NCBI GenBank assembly: GCA_964603595.1
Contig: CAZRVN010000003.1
Coordinates: forward strand, 1 to 64,000
Reading direction: 5' to 3'
DNA from: JAQVEM01 sp964603595
GTDB lineage: Bacteria > Actinomycetota > Humimicrobiia > Humimicrobiales > Humimicrobiaceae
DNA: 64,000 bases
This document shows positions 35,687 through 43,726 of the stretch, piece after piece. The position numbers and the translations under genes were made by a program. Under the pieces are notes generated by a model. The model was not told the origin of the DNA and searched no databases. It saw nothing but the letters and a program-made list of their open reading frames with translations. Position 1 is the first letter of the stretch; each line of letters opens with the position of its first letter.

Positions 35687-36619
35687 TTGAGATTTTTTAG
35701 AAGAAAAAGGAAAGTTGGGATAGCATTAAGTAGCGGAGCTGCAAGAGCTCTTTCTCATATTGGTGTTCTTGAAGTTCTTGAAGAAATGGGAGTGAGGCCG
35801 GAAGCAATAGCCGGTACAAGTATGGGGGCTATTATTGGTTCGTTTTACTGCACAGGTGTAACCCTGGATGAGATGAAGTCGTATATTAAGTCAATGAACT
35901 GGAAAAGTTTTTTGCTTTTCTCTGACCTTGCGCTGTCAAAGACCGGGATTATAAACGGGGGCAGAATTGAGGATGTTTTAAAGAAATTTCTGGGCAACAA
36001 AACTTTTGATGATTGCAGGATTCCATTTTGCTGTGTTGCAACAGACCTGGTTAAAAAGGAAAAGATAGTATTATCCGAAGGAAAGTTGATTGATGCTGTA
36101 AGAGCTTCAATCTCTATCCCCGGATTTATTTCTGCAGTTTATCATAATGATAAGATACTTGTAGATGGTGGAATAGTAGAGCCGCTGCCAGTGGAATCTA
36201 TAAAAGCATTTGATGTAAATTTTATCATTGCTTCATCTATAAGCTTTAATAAGGGAAAAGAGAAATATGCCCGGTTTTTAGATGAGGAAAATAGTAGATT
36301 AAACTCCGGAGAAGAAGAATTCAAGCGCCAGCCAGGAAACAATAACAGAAGTATGAAAAATAGAATCTTTAATATTAAAAAATTAGGAATCATGGGAGAA
36401 AGAGTTCCTGAAAAGCTTTCAGTAAATAGAGTTCTTGATACAAGTTTCAGCATAATGCACCAGGAACTGGTTAAGAATCACATTAAGAACGCGGATATAA
36501 TTATCGAACCTGAAGTAGGAGATTTTGGTTTTTTTGACCTGGTACGCGGCAGCCAGATAATACAGAGGGGAGTAGAAGCTGCACAGAAAAAGATACCCGA
36601 AATCAGAAGAAAATTATGA
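35687..36619 (+). CDS. Patatin-like phospholipase family protein
   Basis: 310 residues, RssA/NTE-type. The oxyanion text ALSSGAARALSHIGVL, nucleophile elbow AGTSMGA (GxSxG) and the catalytic Asp in LVDGGIVEPLPV are present, so the Ser-Asp dyad is intact. The glycine-rich GGGxRG motif is changed to SSGAAR. A variable basic segment spans about residues 200-240. TTG start behind AAGGAAGGG. Substrate unknown; probably a membrane lipid hydrolase. Confidence 0.88.
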   Translation: MRFFRRKRKVGIALSSGAARALSHIGVLEVLEEMGVRPEAIAGTSMGAIIGSFYCTGVTLDEMKSYIKSMNWKSFLLFSDLALSKTGIINGGRIEDVLKKFLGNKTFDDCRIPFCCVATDLVKKEKIVLSEGKLIDAVRASISIPGFISAVYHNDKILVDGGIVEPLPVESIKAFDVNFIIASSISFNKGKEKYARFLDEENSRLNSGEEEFKRQPGNNNRSMKNRIFNIKKLGIMGERVPEKLSVNRVLDTSFSIMHQELVKNHIKNADIIIEPEVGDFGFFDLVRGSQIIQRGVEAAQKKIPEIRRKL

Positions 36620-36639
36620 TTTATCTACCTGCTACATCT

Positions 36640-36667
36640 TAATTATAACTACTTCATAATTATAACT
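36640..36667. repeat. Short direct repeat
   Basis: TAATTATAACT occurs at 36640-36650 and again at 36657-36667, 17 bases start to start, in the gap between the patatin gene and the asparagine-synthetase-like gene. It could be a tandem binding site or a small duplication. Confidence 0.3.
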
Positions 36668-36797
36668 GCCTTGTAATGTCAGTTGAAATTTGTTAGGGTT
36701 ACTAAGGTTTAGCTTAAGCAGGCGGTTTTAGGTCTTTCTATTTAAGATTTTAATTAAAAATTCTGGCTGTTATATTTATTATTGGAGTTGATTAAAA

Positions 36798-38279
36798 GTG
36801 GGCGGACTGGCAGGAGTTGTCAGGTTAAAAAAGAAAAAAGAAAATAAAGAAAAAATAAATTTACTGCTTGATAGGATATCGCACAGGGGTAAAAAAAGAG
36901 AAATTTATGATATCCAGGGAAATTATATTGGAATCAATAGTAATTATGAGCTGGAAAACCAGGCCGGGAAAAATATAATTTTAATGGATGGAAAAATTTA
37001 TAATCTGGATAATCTACTTTTAAAGTACGGCATTGAGAATGGTCATAAAGATGCGTATGACATTAATAAAATATCTGCTTTATTTGATAATGTAGGGGAA
37101 AAAATATTTGAAGAATTCCAGGGCTCTTTTGCTCTGGTATTAAATGATATGAATAATAACCTGTATCTTGTGAGGGATATGGTCGGGAGCAAGCCACTTT
37201 ATTACCTTAGAGAAGGCAGTACCTTAATGTTTGCTTCGGAAGTAAAGTCCCTGGCCGGTCTTAGTAAAAATATTAAGGAGTTACCTCCTGGCTCGTGTAT
37301 GTCTAATTTTAAAAATCCCGAGAGAATAAAGGAAATAAGGGCAGAAGACTACTCCATGATTGAAGATGCACAACCCGGAGAACTAGAGGATAAGCTAAGG
37401 GATTATCTTTTAAAATCGGTTGATAAAAGGATATCAGGCAGTAACCTTGCATTTGGAGTTTGGTTGAGCGGCGGGCTTGATTCCAGTATTGTGGCAGCTA
37501 TGCTGAAAGAATTTTCCGATAATGTATATACATATTCAGTTGGATTTGAAGATTCACCAGACCTTGTATCATCAAGAGAAGTAGCAAAATACCTAGGGAC
37601 AATACATACAGAATACAAACTGGATGTTGAGGAACTTTTTTCAAGCATACCAAAAGTAGTTTACAGTCTGGAATCTTTTGATGCTCCACTGGTCAGGAGC
37701 TCACTCGGTAATATGGTTGTTTCAAAAATTTCATCTTCTTCTGATATGGTTTTTTCAGGAGAAGGAGGGGATGAGCTATTTGCCGGGTATAATTACTTTC
37801 TGGAACTTAATTCTTCCAGCTTAATTCAAAGGGAAATAGTTAAAGCTATAAGCGCACTTCACAATAGTGCACTGCAGAGAGTTGATAGGGTAGCAAATGC
37901 TTATGGTGTTAATGTAAAACTTCCTATGCTGGATGAGGGTTTGATTGACTTTGTTCTGGGTATACCTCCCCGAAAAAAAGTAAGAAAAGATAAGAATACA
38001 GGAAAATACATATTACGGAAAGTAGCATCCGGATATTTACCAGAAACTATAACCTGGAGGGAAAAAGATAAATTCTGGGAAGGTTCCGGAATAGAGGATA
38101 CGCTGGAAAATAAAATAGGAGGTATAATAACAGACAGGGAGTTTGAAAAAGAAAGAAGACTGCCCGGGGATGTTATGCTAAGAAATAAAGAGGAAGTTTA
38201 TTACTATAAGATATTTAAGGAATGCTTTTCTGGAGTAAATTTTAATAATATTATCTCTCTCACTCTGGATTTTAATTAA
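36798..38279 (+). CDS. Asparagine synthetase-like protein lacking Cys2
   Basis: 493 residues with the AsnB architecture: an N-terminal glutaminase-like domain (1-190) and a synthetase domain (about 200-460). The synthetase half keeps the ATP-pyrophosphatase loop WLSGGLDSSIVAAM and VFSGEGGDELFAGYN, and LPMLDEGLIDFVL. The N-terminus is MGGLAGVV where glutamine-dependent enzymes have MCGI, so the nucleophile is Gly, and the RRGPD motif reads SHRGKKREIYD. If the GTG start at 36798 is right, it cannot use glutamine by the usual mechanism. It could use ammonia or another amine, or make a different amide. The start is well supported: GGAG lies just upstream and the fold begins at once. Confidence 0.85.
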   Translation: MGGLAGVVRLKKKKENKEKINLLLDRISHRGKKREIYDIQGNYIGINSNYELENQAGKNIILMDGKIYNLDNLLLKYGIENGHKDAYDINKISALFDNVGEKIFEEFQGSFALVLNDMNNNLYLVRDMVGSKPLYYLREGSTLMFASEVKSLAGLSKNIKELPPGSCMSNFKNPERIKEIRAEDYSMIEDAQPGELEDKLRDYLLKSVDKRISGSNLAFGVWLSGGLDSSIVAAMLKEFSDNVYTYSVGFEDSPDLVSSREVAKYLGTIHTEYKLDVEELFSSIPKVVYSLESFDAPLVRSSLGNMVVSKISSSSDMVFSGEGGDELFAGYNYFLELNSSSLIQREIVKAISALHNSALQRVDRVANAYGVNVKLPMLDEGLIDFVLGIPPRKKVRKDKNTGKYILRKVASGYLPETITWREKDKFWEGSGIEDTLENKIGGIITDREFEKERRLPGDVMLRNKEEVYYYKIFKECFSGVNFNNIISLTLDFN

Positions 38280-38506
38280 CCCACAGATATCTCATGTTAT
38301 CAAAAAGAGCTCCCGAAGTCATTAATCACTGAGTTAAGTAGCATAATAATATATATTATTTATAAGTATTTATTATAAGTAATTGGCTATGAAATATCTA
38401 TGACATATATTTAATTATATAATCTGGCTGTATTTAGATTACGAAACTTTTTTAAACGATATACCGTCTAACCAGTTAAGTATAATCCTGAGGGAAAGGG
38501 AGTATC

Positions 38507-38674
38507 ATGTTAACAAAGGTCTCATTGATAATTGTGGGTATCCTGGTCCTGGTGATGGGTGTAATGGCAGTTATCCCTGCACTGTCAATAGGAACCGAAC
38601 CTATATGGCATGCCATTGTAAAGATGGTAGTTGGAGCCGTTGCTGTGATAATAGGGATATTAGCAAAGAAATAA
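38507..38674 (+). CDS. Small two-helix membrane protein
   Basis: A 55-codon frame, ATG 38507, behind AGGGAAAGGGAG. The product has two hydrophobic segments (SLIIVGILVLVMGVMAVIPAL and AIVKMVVGAVAVIIGILA) joined by SIGTEPIWH. Codon use is normal for the window, and a hairpin follows 16 bases after the stop. No family recognised. Confidence 0.6.
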   Translation: MLTKVSLIIVGILVLVMGVMAVIPALSIGTEPIWHAIVKMVVGAVAVIIGILAKK

Positions 38675-38689
38675 AAACTTTTTTAAAAT

Positions 38690-38727
38690 ATTAGGAGGGC
38701 TTCTACTTAAAAAGGGGCCTTCCTAAT
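38690..38727 (+). terminator. Hairpin after the small membrane protein gene
   Basis: ATTAGGAGGGC (38690-38700) pairs with GCCTTCCTAAT (38717-38727), eleven pairs with one G-U, loop 16 bases. It lies 16 bases after the stop at 38674. The T-run after it is poor, so it may be a terminator or a stabilising 3' stem. Confidence 0.5.
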
Positions 38728-38832
38728 AGAACTTCTTAAAACAATTCTTCCCGATTTTATACCTTTTTTTAACTATTGACATTTAAGTAGTATAATTAAA
38801 AAATAAACAACCTGCCTTGCTGGATGCCATAT

Positions 38833-38928
38833 ATGAAGAAAATATTAGGTATGTTTGCAGAATATATTGTAATTTTAGTTTTTTCTTTTTTTTATTTAAT
38901 TCCGGTAGTCTTATTACTTAAAATATGA
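38833..38928 (+). CDS. Possible 31-residue hydrophobic peptide
   Basis: ATG 38833 opens a 31-codon frame: MKKILGMFAEY followed by one hydrophobic helix and a lysine near the end. It resembles a small membrane peptide but has no clear ribosome-binding site and stops 48 bases before the next gene. The rest of 38728-38975 shows only AT-rich, promoter-like sequence. Weak call. Confidence 0.2.
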   Translation: MKKILGMFAEYIVILVFSFFYLIPVVLLLKI

Positions 38929-38975
38929 TAATTGATAAATTGTTTTAATTAAAAATACTGGGAGGAAAGCAAATT

Positions 38976-39989
38976 ATGGATAAAGTTCGCCTGGGAGTTA
39001 TAGGTCCTGGCATTGTGTGGGAAAGGGTTCATAAACATGAATTGAAAAGATATAGCAATAAATTTGAGATAGTTGCTTTTTGTGCCAGGAGTGATAAAAG
39101 CAAAAATAAAGTAAAAAAAGAATATCCGGGGGTTCCTTTTTATAGGGATTATAAAGTAATGGTAAAAGAGCCGTTTATAGATGCAGTGCTTATAATGACC
39201 CCCATTCCAATGAACCCGGTAGTTGCAGGGGGAGCTCTTGATGCAGGGAAAGATGTGTTTGTAGAGAAACCAATGGCTGCAAATGTTTTGGACGCAAAAG
39301 AGCTGATAAAAAAAGAAAGTGATAGCGGAAAGAAAATTTTTGTTCTGGAACAGTTTGTCCATAGAAAATTTACAGATGAAATGATGAAAATAATTAATTC
39401 CGGTAAAATTGGAGATATTCTCATGTTTGACAGACTTTGTCATAGTTATTATATAGGTGTTAAAAAGGGAGAGAAGTTAAATTACGGGAATACAGGATGG
39501 AGGATGGAGCCAAAATATCCTCTGGGAATGCTTATGGATGGCGGTATACATGAGATCTCTATTCTTTCAAAAATTTTTGGTAAGCCTCTTAAAATTTTTG
39601 CAACAGGGGTTAAATACAGGCAGGACTCCTATGGTGATTATGATTATGAATCAATGATTTTTGAATATAAAAATAGTCTGATCGGCACATTTTGTAATTC
39701 CTTTTATCTCAACGGAAAAAGGAACTGCCTTATTATTAGGGGAACAAAGGGACTGGCATACTATGACGAAGGTTTAAGAATTACGGTAGAAGAAAATAAT
39801 GGCAATAAAGATGTAATAAAATTAAAAGATGAGAGCCCCTATTATTTAATGTGGAAAAATTTTGTTGATTGCCTGGAAAAAAACTCCAGACCGTATTATA
39901 CATCAAAGGAAGCATTAGATGACCTGGAAATTCTGGAAGCGATTGGTAAATCACTAAAAGAAGGTATAAGAGTATCAGTTGAACGATAG
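38976..39989 (+). CDS. Gfo/Idh/MocA-family oxidoreductase
   Basis: 337 residues. The Rossmann fold begins RLGVIGPGIVWERVH, with a second strand ending FCARSDK; the dinucleotide-domain motif EKPMAAN is complete, and GGIHEISIL supplies the usual His region of the active site. Family members oxidise or reduce sugars and inositols with NAD(P). The substrate cannot be named. GGGAGGAAAG precedes the ATG. The nadC gene is convergent. Confidence 0.88.
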   Translation: MDKVRLGVIGPGIVWERVHKHELKRYSNKFEIVAFCARSDKSKNKVKKEYPGVPFYRDYKVMVKEPFIDAVLIMTPIPMNPVVAGGALDAGKDVFVEKPMAANVLDAKELIKKESDSGKKIFVLEQFVHRKFTDEMMKIINSGKIGDILMFDRLCHSYYIGVKKGEKLNYGNTGWRMEPKYPLGMLMDGGIHEISILSKIFGKPLKIFATGVKYRQDSYGDYDYESMIFEYKNSLIGTFCNSFYLNGKRNCLIIRGTKGLAYYDEGLRITVEENNGNKDVIKLKDESPYYLMWKNFVDCLEKNSRPYYTSKEALDDLEILEAIGKSLKEGIRVSVER

Positions 39990-40020
39990 CTAAATTTTTT
40001 AAGGCAAACACTATTTAGCT
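39988..40020. terminator. Bidirectional terminator-like hairpin
   Basis: AGCTAAAT (39988-39995) and ATTTAGCT (40013-40020) form a perfect eight-base stem, with T-rich sequence after it on the plus strand. It lies between the convergent oxidoreductase and nadC genes. Confidence 0.5.
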
Positions 40021-40032
40021 TTAAGTACTTTT

Positions 40033-40896
40033 TTAAAATTCCAGCGAGAAGTCTATTGCGTGGGATGAGTGGGTGATTGCACCTGCAGATATCAGATCAA
40101 CGCCTGTTTTGCATATTTCTTCAAGGTTTTCAAGGTTTATGTTCCCGGAAGCTTCCATAAGACAGAAACTGCCTATTTTTTCTCTAACTTTTTTAACTGC
40201 CTGTGCCATCTGGTCTGTACTCATATTATCAAGCATTATTATGTCAGCTCTGCCGGCTATTGCCTCTTCAAGTTGGTTGATATTTTTTACCTCTACCTCT
40301 ATTTCCAGAGTAGAAGGTGTGCTTGCTCTAACTATCTCTATAGCTTTTAGAATTCCCCCCGCGGCTATTATGTGATTGTCTTTTATAAGTACCCCGTCAA
40401 AAAGACCGAAACGGTGGTTATAACCGCCGCCGCAGAGAACTGCGTATTTTTCAATCCTGCGGAGAAGCGGTTTTGTCTTTCTGGTATCTTTAATTTTAAC
40501 ACCATAGGGCTCTGCAATCTTAACGAATTTACTGGTAAGGTCAGCGATACCTGACATGTGCTGAAGAAAATTAAGACAGGTTCTCTCTGCTTTTAATATT
40601 GAAAGGGTTGAACCGCTAATGTTACAGATTTTGTCCATGTATTTGAGTCTTTCTCCATCATCTTTTAATCTTTCAAATTTTATTCCAGAATCAATTTCTT
40701 TCAGTACAAAGTCTGCTATGTCAACACCGCTCAGTACAGTGCCACTTTTTTCCTTGCATATGATATATGAAAATGAATTTTTATCAGGCGGAATTAGATA
40801 CCTGGAGGTAATATCTCCTGAACCATTCAGATCCTCGGAAATAGCTCCGCGTATTATATCTATTACTTCATTTTTTACAATCTTATTTTTGATCAT
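40033..40896 (-). CDS. nadC: Quinolinate phosphoribosyltransferase
   Basis: Makes nicotinate mononucleotide from quinolinate and PRPP. 287 residues. Motifs: DITSRYL, ERTCLNFLQHMSGIAD, DTRKTKPLLRRIEKYAV, GGGYNHRFGLFDGVLIKDNHI and the LEASGNI/MEASGNI with GAITHSSHAIDFSL end. Third gene of a nadA-nadB-nadC run; only one base separates it from nadB. Confidence 0.96.
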   Translation of the reverse strand: MIKNKIVKNEVIDIIRGAISEDLNGSGDITSRYLIPPDKNSFSYIICKEKSGTVLSGVDIADFVLKEIDSGIKFERLKDDGERLKYMDKICNISGSTLSILKAERTCLNFLQHMSGIADLTSKFVKIAEPYGVKIKDTRKTKPLLRRIEKYAVLCGGGYNHRFGLFDGVLIKDNHIIAAGGILKAIEIVRASTPSTLEIEVEVKNINQLEEAIAGRADIIMLDNMSTDQMAQAVKKVREKIGSFCLMEASGNINLENLEEICKTGVDLISAGAITHSSHAIDFSLEF

Positions 40897-40897
40897 C

Positions 40898-42568
40898 TCA
40901 CCTGGCTTTCTGGATATATTTAAAATAAACTTTATCTTTCCTGAGTATTATATGCTTTTTCCATTTTTTGTTATCCTTTTTGGGGAAATCATTTCTCTGT
41001 TGTGCTCCTCTGCTTTCTTCCCTCAGGCCTGCTGCTTTTATTATAAGGCTGGCTACTGTTAGCATATTTAAGAATTCCAGAGTATTTTTATCTTTTTTAT
41101 TATAAAATTTTTCATCACTCATATAAAGATTAACAACCCCCCCTGCTTCTTCAAGGCTTTTTGCATCTCTCAAAATACCAACTTTTTTAGTCATTATTTT
41201 CTTCAATTTCAGAGTAAGGTTACTTACTTCCCGGCTGCTGTTATTTGATTTGATTGCTTTAGTTTTTTCACCTCTAGTTTTATCTATAATACTGTTTATC
41301 CCTTCAGTTAATTCTTTTTCATCTCTTTTACTTTTGTGGTCCAGTTTCTTTTCTATATCTTTGTAAATTTTCCAGCCATATACAAGACCTTCTATAAGTG
41401 AATTACTGGCCAGCCTGTTTGCACCGTGTGCACCGGTTGCTGCTGCTTCACCGCAGCTATACAGCCCCTTTATATTTGTCTTCCCATTATAGTCAGTTTT
41501 AATCCCGCCGTTAAGATAATGTTCTGCCGGTGATACTTTGATTAAATCTTTTTTTAAATTCAGGTTATTTTCCTTTAATTTAAGTATTATATTGGGAAAG
41601 CGAATTTTAAGATGGCTCTCCCGTATGTGCGTGGCATCAAGGAAAACATAATCAGTACCGCACTTATCCATTACTCTTATCATCTCTTTTACTACTATAT
41701 CCCTTGGAGCAAGCTCTGCTTTGGGGTGCTTCCCTAGCATAAACCTTTTGCCATTGCAATCTTTCAGAAAGGCGCCTTCTCCTCTTAAAGCTTCGCTTAT
41801 TAGAAATAATTCTGATTCTTTTGTTTTAAAAACAGTAGGGTGGAATTGGATAAATTCTATATCCATGATTTCAGCCCCTGCCCTGTAGGCCATGGCAATA
41901 CCATCGCCGGTTGATATGGGAGGATTTGTAGTAAGGTCATAAAGCTGTCCTATCCCACCACTCGCAATGACTATATTGGGTGAAGGGTGTATTTCAATTT
42001 TTCTTGTTTTCATATCTATGCCAATAGCACCCATGCATTTGTTTTTATAAACAAGGATATCAAGTATAAAAAATTCAGGAATAAATTTTATCTGTCTCAG
42101 GCTTTTTGAATAAGAAACCATTTTTTTTTCAAGCTCCTCTCCGGTAGCATCTCCCCCTGCGTGGAGTACTCTGGGCATGCTGTGTCCCCCTTCAATGGTA
42201 AGGCCAATTTCACCTTCGGTGATATCAAAATTAACTCCTACTTCTATAAGGTCCTCTATCATTTTTGGTGCTGTTTTAACAAGTATTTCAACAGCCTTTT
42301 GGTCGCATAATCCCTGGCCGGCAGCTATGGTATCACGGTAGTGATACTTCCAGAAATCAGGTTTTTTTATAGCGGCTGCAATACCGCCCTGGGCATACCA
42401 GGTTGTTGAGTCAGAAAGAGAGCTTTTAGTAATAACTTTTATGTTACTTTTATTCGCCAGTCTCATGACAGTAGAAAGCCCGGCAATCCCGCTGCCAATT
42501 ATGAGGCAGTCTGAATATTTACTAATTTTTTGTGAAAATGATGGGTTTATTAGATATTCTGGCAACAT
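40898..42568 (-). CDS. nadB: L-aspartate oxidase
   Basis: FAD enzyme oxidising aspartate to iminoaspartate for quinolinate synthesis; in anaerobes it uses fumarate. 556 residues. FAD-binding GSGIAGLSTVMRL, TTWYAQGGIAAAI, HAGGDATGEEL, IQFHPTVF, the EHYLNGGIKTD motif and AHGANRLASNSLIEGLVYG. Two bases after nadA on the minus strand, so translation is coupled. The C-terminal helical domain continues beyond the usual length by a moderate amount. Confidence 0.95.
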   Translation of the reverse strand: MLPEYLINPSFSQKISKYSDCLIIGSGIAGLSTVMRLANKSNIKVITKSSLSDSTTWYAQGGIAAAIKKPDFWKYHYRDTIAAGQGLCDQKAVEILVKTAPKMIEDLIEVGVNFDITEGEIGLTIEGGHSMPRVLHAGGDATGEELEKKMVSYSKSLRQIKFIPEFFILDILVYKNKCMGAIGIDMKTRKIEIHPSPNIVIASGGIGQLYDLTTNPPISTGDGIAMAYRAGAEIMDIEFIQFHPTVFKTKESELFLISEALRGEGAFLKDCNGKRFMLGKHPKAELAPRDIVVKEMIRVMDKCGTDYVFLDATHIRESHLKIRFPNIILKLKENNLNLKKDLIKVSPAEHYLNGGIKTDYNGKTNIKGLYSCGEAAATGAHGANRLASNSLIEGLVYGWKIYKDIEKKLDHKSKRDEKELTEGINSIIDKTRGEKTKAIKSNNSSREVSNLTLKLKKIMTKKVGILRDAKSLEEAGGVVNLYMSDEKFYNKKDKNTLEFLNMLTVASLIIKAAGLREESRGAQQRNDFPKKDNKKWKKHIILRKDKVYFKYIQKAR

Positions 42569-42570
42569 AT

Positions 42571-43485
42571 TTATTTTATAGCTAACATTCTATCCATAGC
42601 TGATTTAGCTTTCCTGATGATTTCATCCGGAAGTTTTATTTCGTATTTTTCATCTTCCAGTGACCAGAGCACTTTTTCTGTATTTATAAGTTTCATATCA
42701 GGACAAATTGCATTGTTTGTAACAGGATAGAAAGTTTTATCCGGATTGTCTTTTTTTAGTTTATGCATTATACCAATCTCTGTACCTATTATAAAAGCCT
42801 TTTTTTTACTTTTTTTTGCATATTTTAACATACCTGCTGTGGAAGAAACTTTATCAGCGATATCTATTACATCAGGCTTGCATTCCGGATGAACCAGGAC
42901 CTCAGCATCCAGGTGTTCCTTTTTAATCCTGATGATGTCTTTTATGCTGATAATAATATGTGCAGGACAATATCCGTCCCATAATATGAGTTTCCTGCCC
43001 GTTTCTTTCTGGGCATAACTGCCCAGATACTTATCCGGTATAAAAATTATTTCTTTATTTTTAGGAATGGACTTTACTACTTCTACAGCATTTGCAGATG
43101 TACAGCAGATATCACTTAGCGCTTTAACTTCGGCGGAGGAATTAACATAGCAGACAACTACTGCACCGGGATGTTTTTCTTTTAATTTTTTAAGCTGTTC
43201 CGGGTTTATCATGTCAGCCATTGGACAACCGCTATTTTTATCAGGAAGTAAAACTTTTTTTTCAGGAGATAAAATTTTGGCAGTTTCAGCCATAAAGTGG
43301 ACTCCACAGAATATTATAATTTTTTTCCTTGTTTTTGATGCTTCAACACTTAGTTGGAAAGAATCCCCTGTAAAGTCTGCAATATCCTGGACTTCCCCTA
43401 TTTGATAATTGTGTGCCAGTATGATAGCATCTTTTTCTGTTTTCAGCTTAATTATATTGTTCAAAAGTTCAATGTTTAAATCCAT
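42571..43485 (-). CDS. nadA: Quinolinate synthase (4Fe-4S)
   Basis: Condenses iminoaspartate with DHAP to quinolinate, using an oxygen-sensitive 4Fe-4S cluster. 304 residues, the short (three-domain) form. LAHNYQIGEVQDIADFTGDSF at the start; cluster cysteines in VVCYVNSSAEVKAL/ICCTSANA region, WDGYCPAH and HPEC and NAICPDMK. First gene of the nad operon, divergent from topA with 241 bases between. Confidence 0.95.
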   Translation of the reverse strand: MDLNIELLNNIIKLKTEKDAIILAHNYQIGEVQDIADFTGDSFQLSVEASKTRKKIIIFCGVHFMAETAKILSPEKKVLLPDKNSGCPMADMINPEQLKKLKEKHPGAVVVCYVNSSAEVKALSDICCTSANAVEVVKSIPKNKEIIFIPDKYLGSYAQKETGRKLILWDGYCPAHIIISIKDIIRIKKEHLDAEVLVHPECKPDVIDIADKVSSTAGMLKYAKKSKKKAFIIGTEIGIMHKLKKDNPDKTFYPVTNNAICPDMKLINTEKVLWSLEDEKYEIKLPDEIIRKAKSAMDRMLAIK

Positions 43486-43726
43486 AATTCTTCTCTTAGA
43501 GTACCGAGATGTTTTTGTTATTGTAAAACAACATTTATAAAATTAAAACAGGCACTTTTCTTTGACTTGATAATTGAGCTAACTTTTCATATATTAACCT
43601 TTAGGTAGACGGTATAAAAATATGCTTTAAAGTAATGATTTATTTTTATTTTAGTGTTATTATTTCAAACTCAGATAATTTTAATTTTAATTTTAAACAA
43701 TATCTTATTCTAATGGTGATAACCTG

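Noticed and set aside
38776..38796. TTGACA and TATAAT promoter pair
   Set aside because: Both boxes are perfect, but only nine bases separate them, too close for a sigma-70 type promoter.
38949..39443. Minus-strand frame of 164 codons opposite the oxidoreductase
   Set aside because: The plus-strand oxidoreductase has clear family motifs; the antisense product has none.
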